The position numbers and the translations under genes were made by a program. Source: Streptomyces hyderabadensis (GTDB taxonomy: Bacteria > Actinomycetota > Actinomycetes > Streptomycetales > Streptomycetaceae). From it: 58,319 nt of DNA. The stretch covers positions 1 to 58,319 of the forward strand of contig NZ_JAIOJZ010000050.1 in NCBI RefSeq assembly GCF_020404845.1, written 5' to 3'. This document shows, piece after piece, positions 57,479 to 58,319 of the stretch; within the stretch, counting starts at the first letter, position 1, and each line of letters begins with the position of its first letter. The notes under the pieces were generated by a model. It searched no databases. It was given only the letters and a program-made list of their open reading frames with translations, and was not told the DNA's origin.

Positions 57479-58249
57479 ATGACCCTGTTCGTCGGCACGT
57501 CGGGCTGGCAGTACCGGGACTGGCGGGAGGCCCTCTACCCGCCCGGTCTGCCGGTCCGGCTCTGGCTGGAGCACTACGCGGCCGCCTTCGCGACGGTCGA
57601 GGTCAACAACGCCTTCTACCGCCTGCCCGCCAGGGAGACCTTCGCGGCCTGGCGGGACCGCGTCCCACCGGACTTCACGGTCGCGGTGAAGGCGAGCCGC
57701 TACCTGACGCACGTCAAACGCCTGCGCGATCCGGCGGAACCGGTCGCCCGCCTGATGACCCACGCGGCCGGACTCGGCGACCGTCTCGGCCCGGTCCTGC
57801 TGCAACTGCCGCCGACCCTGCGCGCCGACCCGGCCCTCCTGGACACCTGCCTGGCCTGCTTCCCGCCGGGCACCCGGGTCGCCGTGGAACCCCGGCACGC
57901 GTCCTGGTGGACGCCCGAGGTCCGCGAGGTCCTCGTGTCCCGGCGCGCGGCCCTGTGCTGGGCGGATGTCCGGTCCCGCCCGGTCACGCCCCTGTGGCGC
58001 ACCACCGACTGGGGCTACGTCCGCTTCCACGAGGGCCGGGCCACCCCCTGGCCCCACTACGGCCGCCGCTCCCTGGCCACGTGGATCGACCGCATCGCGA
58101 CCACCTGGCCGGACACGAGCGACGTCTACACCTACTTCAACAACGACCCGAACGCGGCAGCGCCGACAGACGCGGCGTTGTTGGCCGAACTGGCCCGCAC
58201 TTCAAACCGGACGGTCACCAGAACGCGCCCTGAAGGGGCGCGGGGCTGA
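57479..58249 (+). CDS. DUF72 (YecE-like) protein
   Basis: This 256-residue protein is a DUF72 family TIM-barrel-like protein of unknown function. Typical motifs are GTSGWQYRDWREALYPPG (about residues 6-23), VEVNNAFYRLPARETFAAWRDRVPPDFTVAVKASRYLTH, and the later LGPVLLQLPPTL, VAVEPRHASWW, VRFHEG and YTYFNNDPNAAAPTDA. The ATG has GAGGG upstream with short spacing. It begins 34 bases after the AAA ATPase gene, so a shared operon is possible. Some DUF72 genes lie near nucleic acid genes, but no role is known. The last 70 bases of the window after it hold no feature I can support. Confidence 0.93.
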   Translation: MTLFVGTSGWQYRDWREALYPPGLPVRLWLEHYAAAFATVEVNNAFYRLPARETFAAWRDRVPPDFTVAVKASRYLTHVKRLRDPAEPVARLMTHAAGLGDRLGPVLLQLPPTLRADPALLDTCLACFPPGTRVAVEPRHASWWTPEVREVLVSRRAALCWADVRSRPVTPLWRTTDWGYVRFHEGRATPWPHYGRRSLATWIDRIATTWPDTSDVYTYFNNDPNAAAPTDAALLAELARTSNRTVTRTRPEGARG

Positions 58250-58319
58250 GACATGTGCGGCTCCGCCGCGTGGGCGCGACCAGCCACGACGACCCCGCAG
58301 CCGGACAACGACCCGAACC

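Overview
This window is a piece of chromosome from a Streptomyces species or close relative. The evidence is the very high G+C content, third codon positions that are almost all G or C, many GTG starts, a chaplin pair (aerial-hypha surface proteins found in Streptomyces and close relatives), and many TetR/GntR/ECF regulators. The layout looks like core chromosome. I see no transposase, integrase, plasmid or phage gene, and the single tRNA gene has no integrase beside it. The gene order (chpC-chpH, gluconate genes, then hmgA, ABC exporter, ECF sigma, kinase, lipase) resembles what I remember of the S. coelicolor core region around SCO1670-1725; that is recollection, not a search.

Layout. 1-5.6 kb: end of a RecD-like helicase gene, a repeat-rich gap, an acidic unknown protein, a DUF5703 protein, chaplins ChpC and ChpH, and an M20 peptidase. 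5.6-6.1 kb: tRNA-Leu(GAG) with a strong terminator, then a YchJ-like protein. 6.2-10.9 kb: a gluconate/idonate locus with an FCD-type GntR repressor divergent from gntK, a GntP permease, a gluconate 5-dehydrogenase and an idonate dehydrogenase. 10.9-16.4 kb: an APC permease with an unknown upstream gene, a DMT-like membrane protein, a Nudix hydrolase, an intergenic region full of repeats, and two DUF202 membrane proteins. 16.5-21.9 kb: two divergent operons of acyl-CoA metabolism (APH-like kinase plus acyl-CoA dehydrogenase; SDR plus CoA ligase plus TetR). 22-26.2 kb: a Tat-exported NamZ-like muramidase and a secreted penicillin-acylase-family hydrolase. 26.4-28.8 kb: an unknown zinc-ribbon protein, a 35-bp tandem repeat array, a BKACE (DUF849) enzyme and SoxR. 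28.9-36.9 kb: MaoC hydratase with its TetR, YiaA-like protein, acyl-CoA dehydrogenase divergent from another TetR, ArsR-type regulator, EamA transporter, and an aldehyde/alcohol dehydrogenase operon. 37-44.8 kb: a MalK/MsiK-type ATPase without permeases, a CitMHS-MFS-small membrane protein operon, a molybdopterin oxidoreductase and a TetR. 44.9-49 kb: a lipoprotein, homogentisate dioxygenase with a GntR-UTRA regulator, and a protein resembling a type ISP specificity domain. 49-58.3 kb: TetR divergent from a DrrAB-type exporter, a small unknown protein, an anti-sigma/ECF sigma pair divergent from a membrane Ser/Thr kinase, a secreted GDSL lipase, an AAA ATPase and a DUF72 protein.

The main theme is carbon catabolism under local repressors. 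Reading the intergenic DNA suggests several small regulons. One 18-bp motif (core ATACCGACYGGT) lies before both acyl-CoA operons at 16.5 and 22 kb and again, with 17 of 18 bases matching the first, before the molybdoenzyme gene at 44 kb. A 19-bp palindrome (AAAYTAGC-N3-GYTAGTTT) links the TetR/acyl-CoA dehydrogenase pair at 31.7 kb with the aldehyde dehydrogenase operon at 36.9 kb. A CTAAGC-N4-GCTTAG palindrome links the MaoC gene with the neighbouring TetR. Many starts appear leaderless, with a TANNNT box 6-7 bases before the start codon. Functions are inferred by reading protein motifs; no database search was done.
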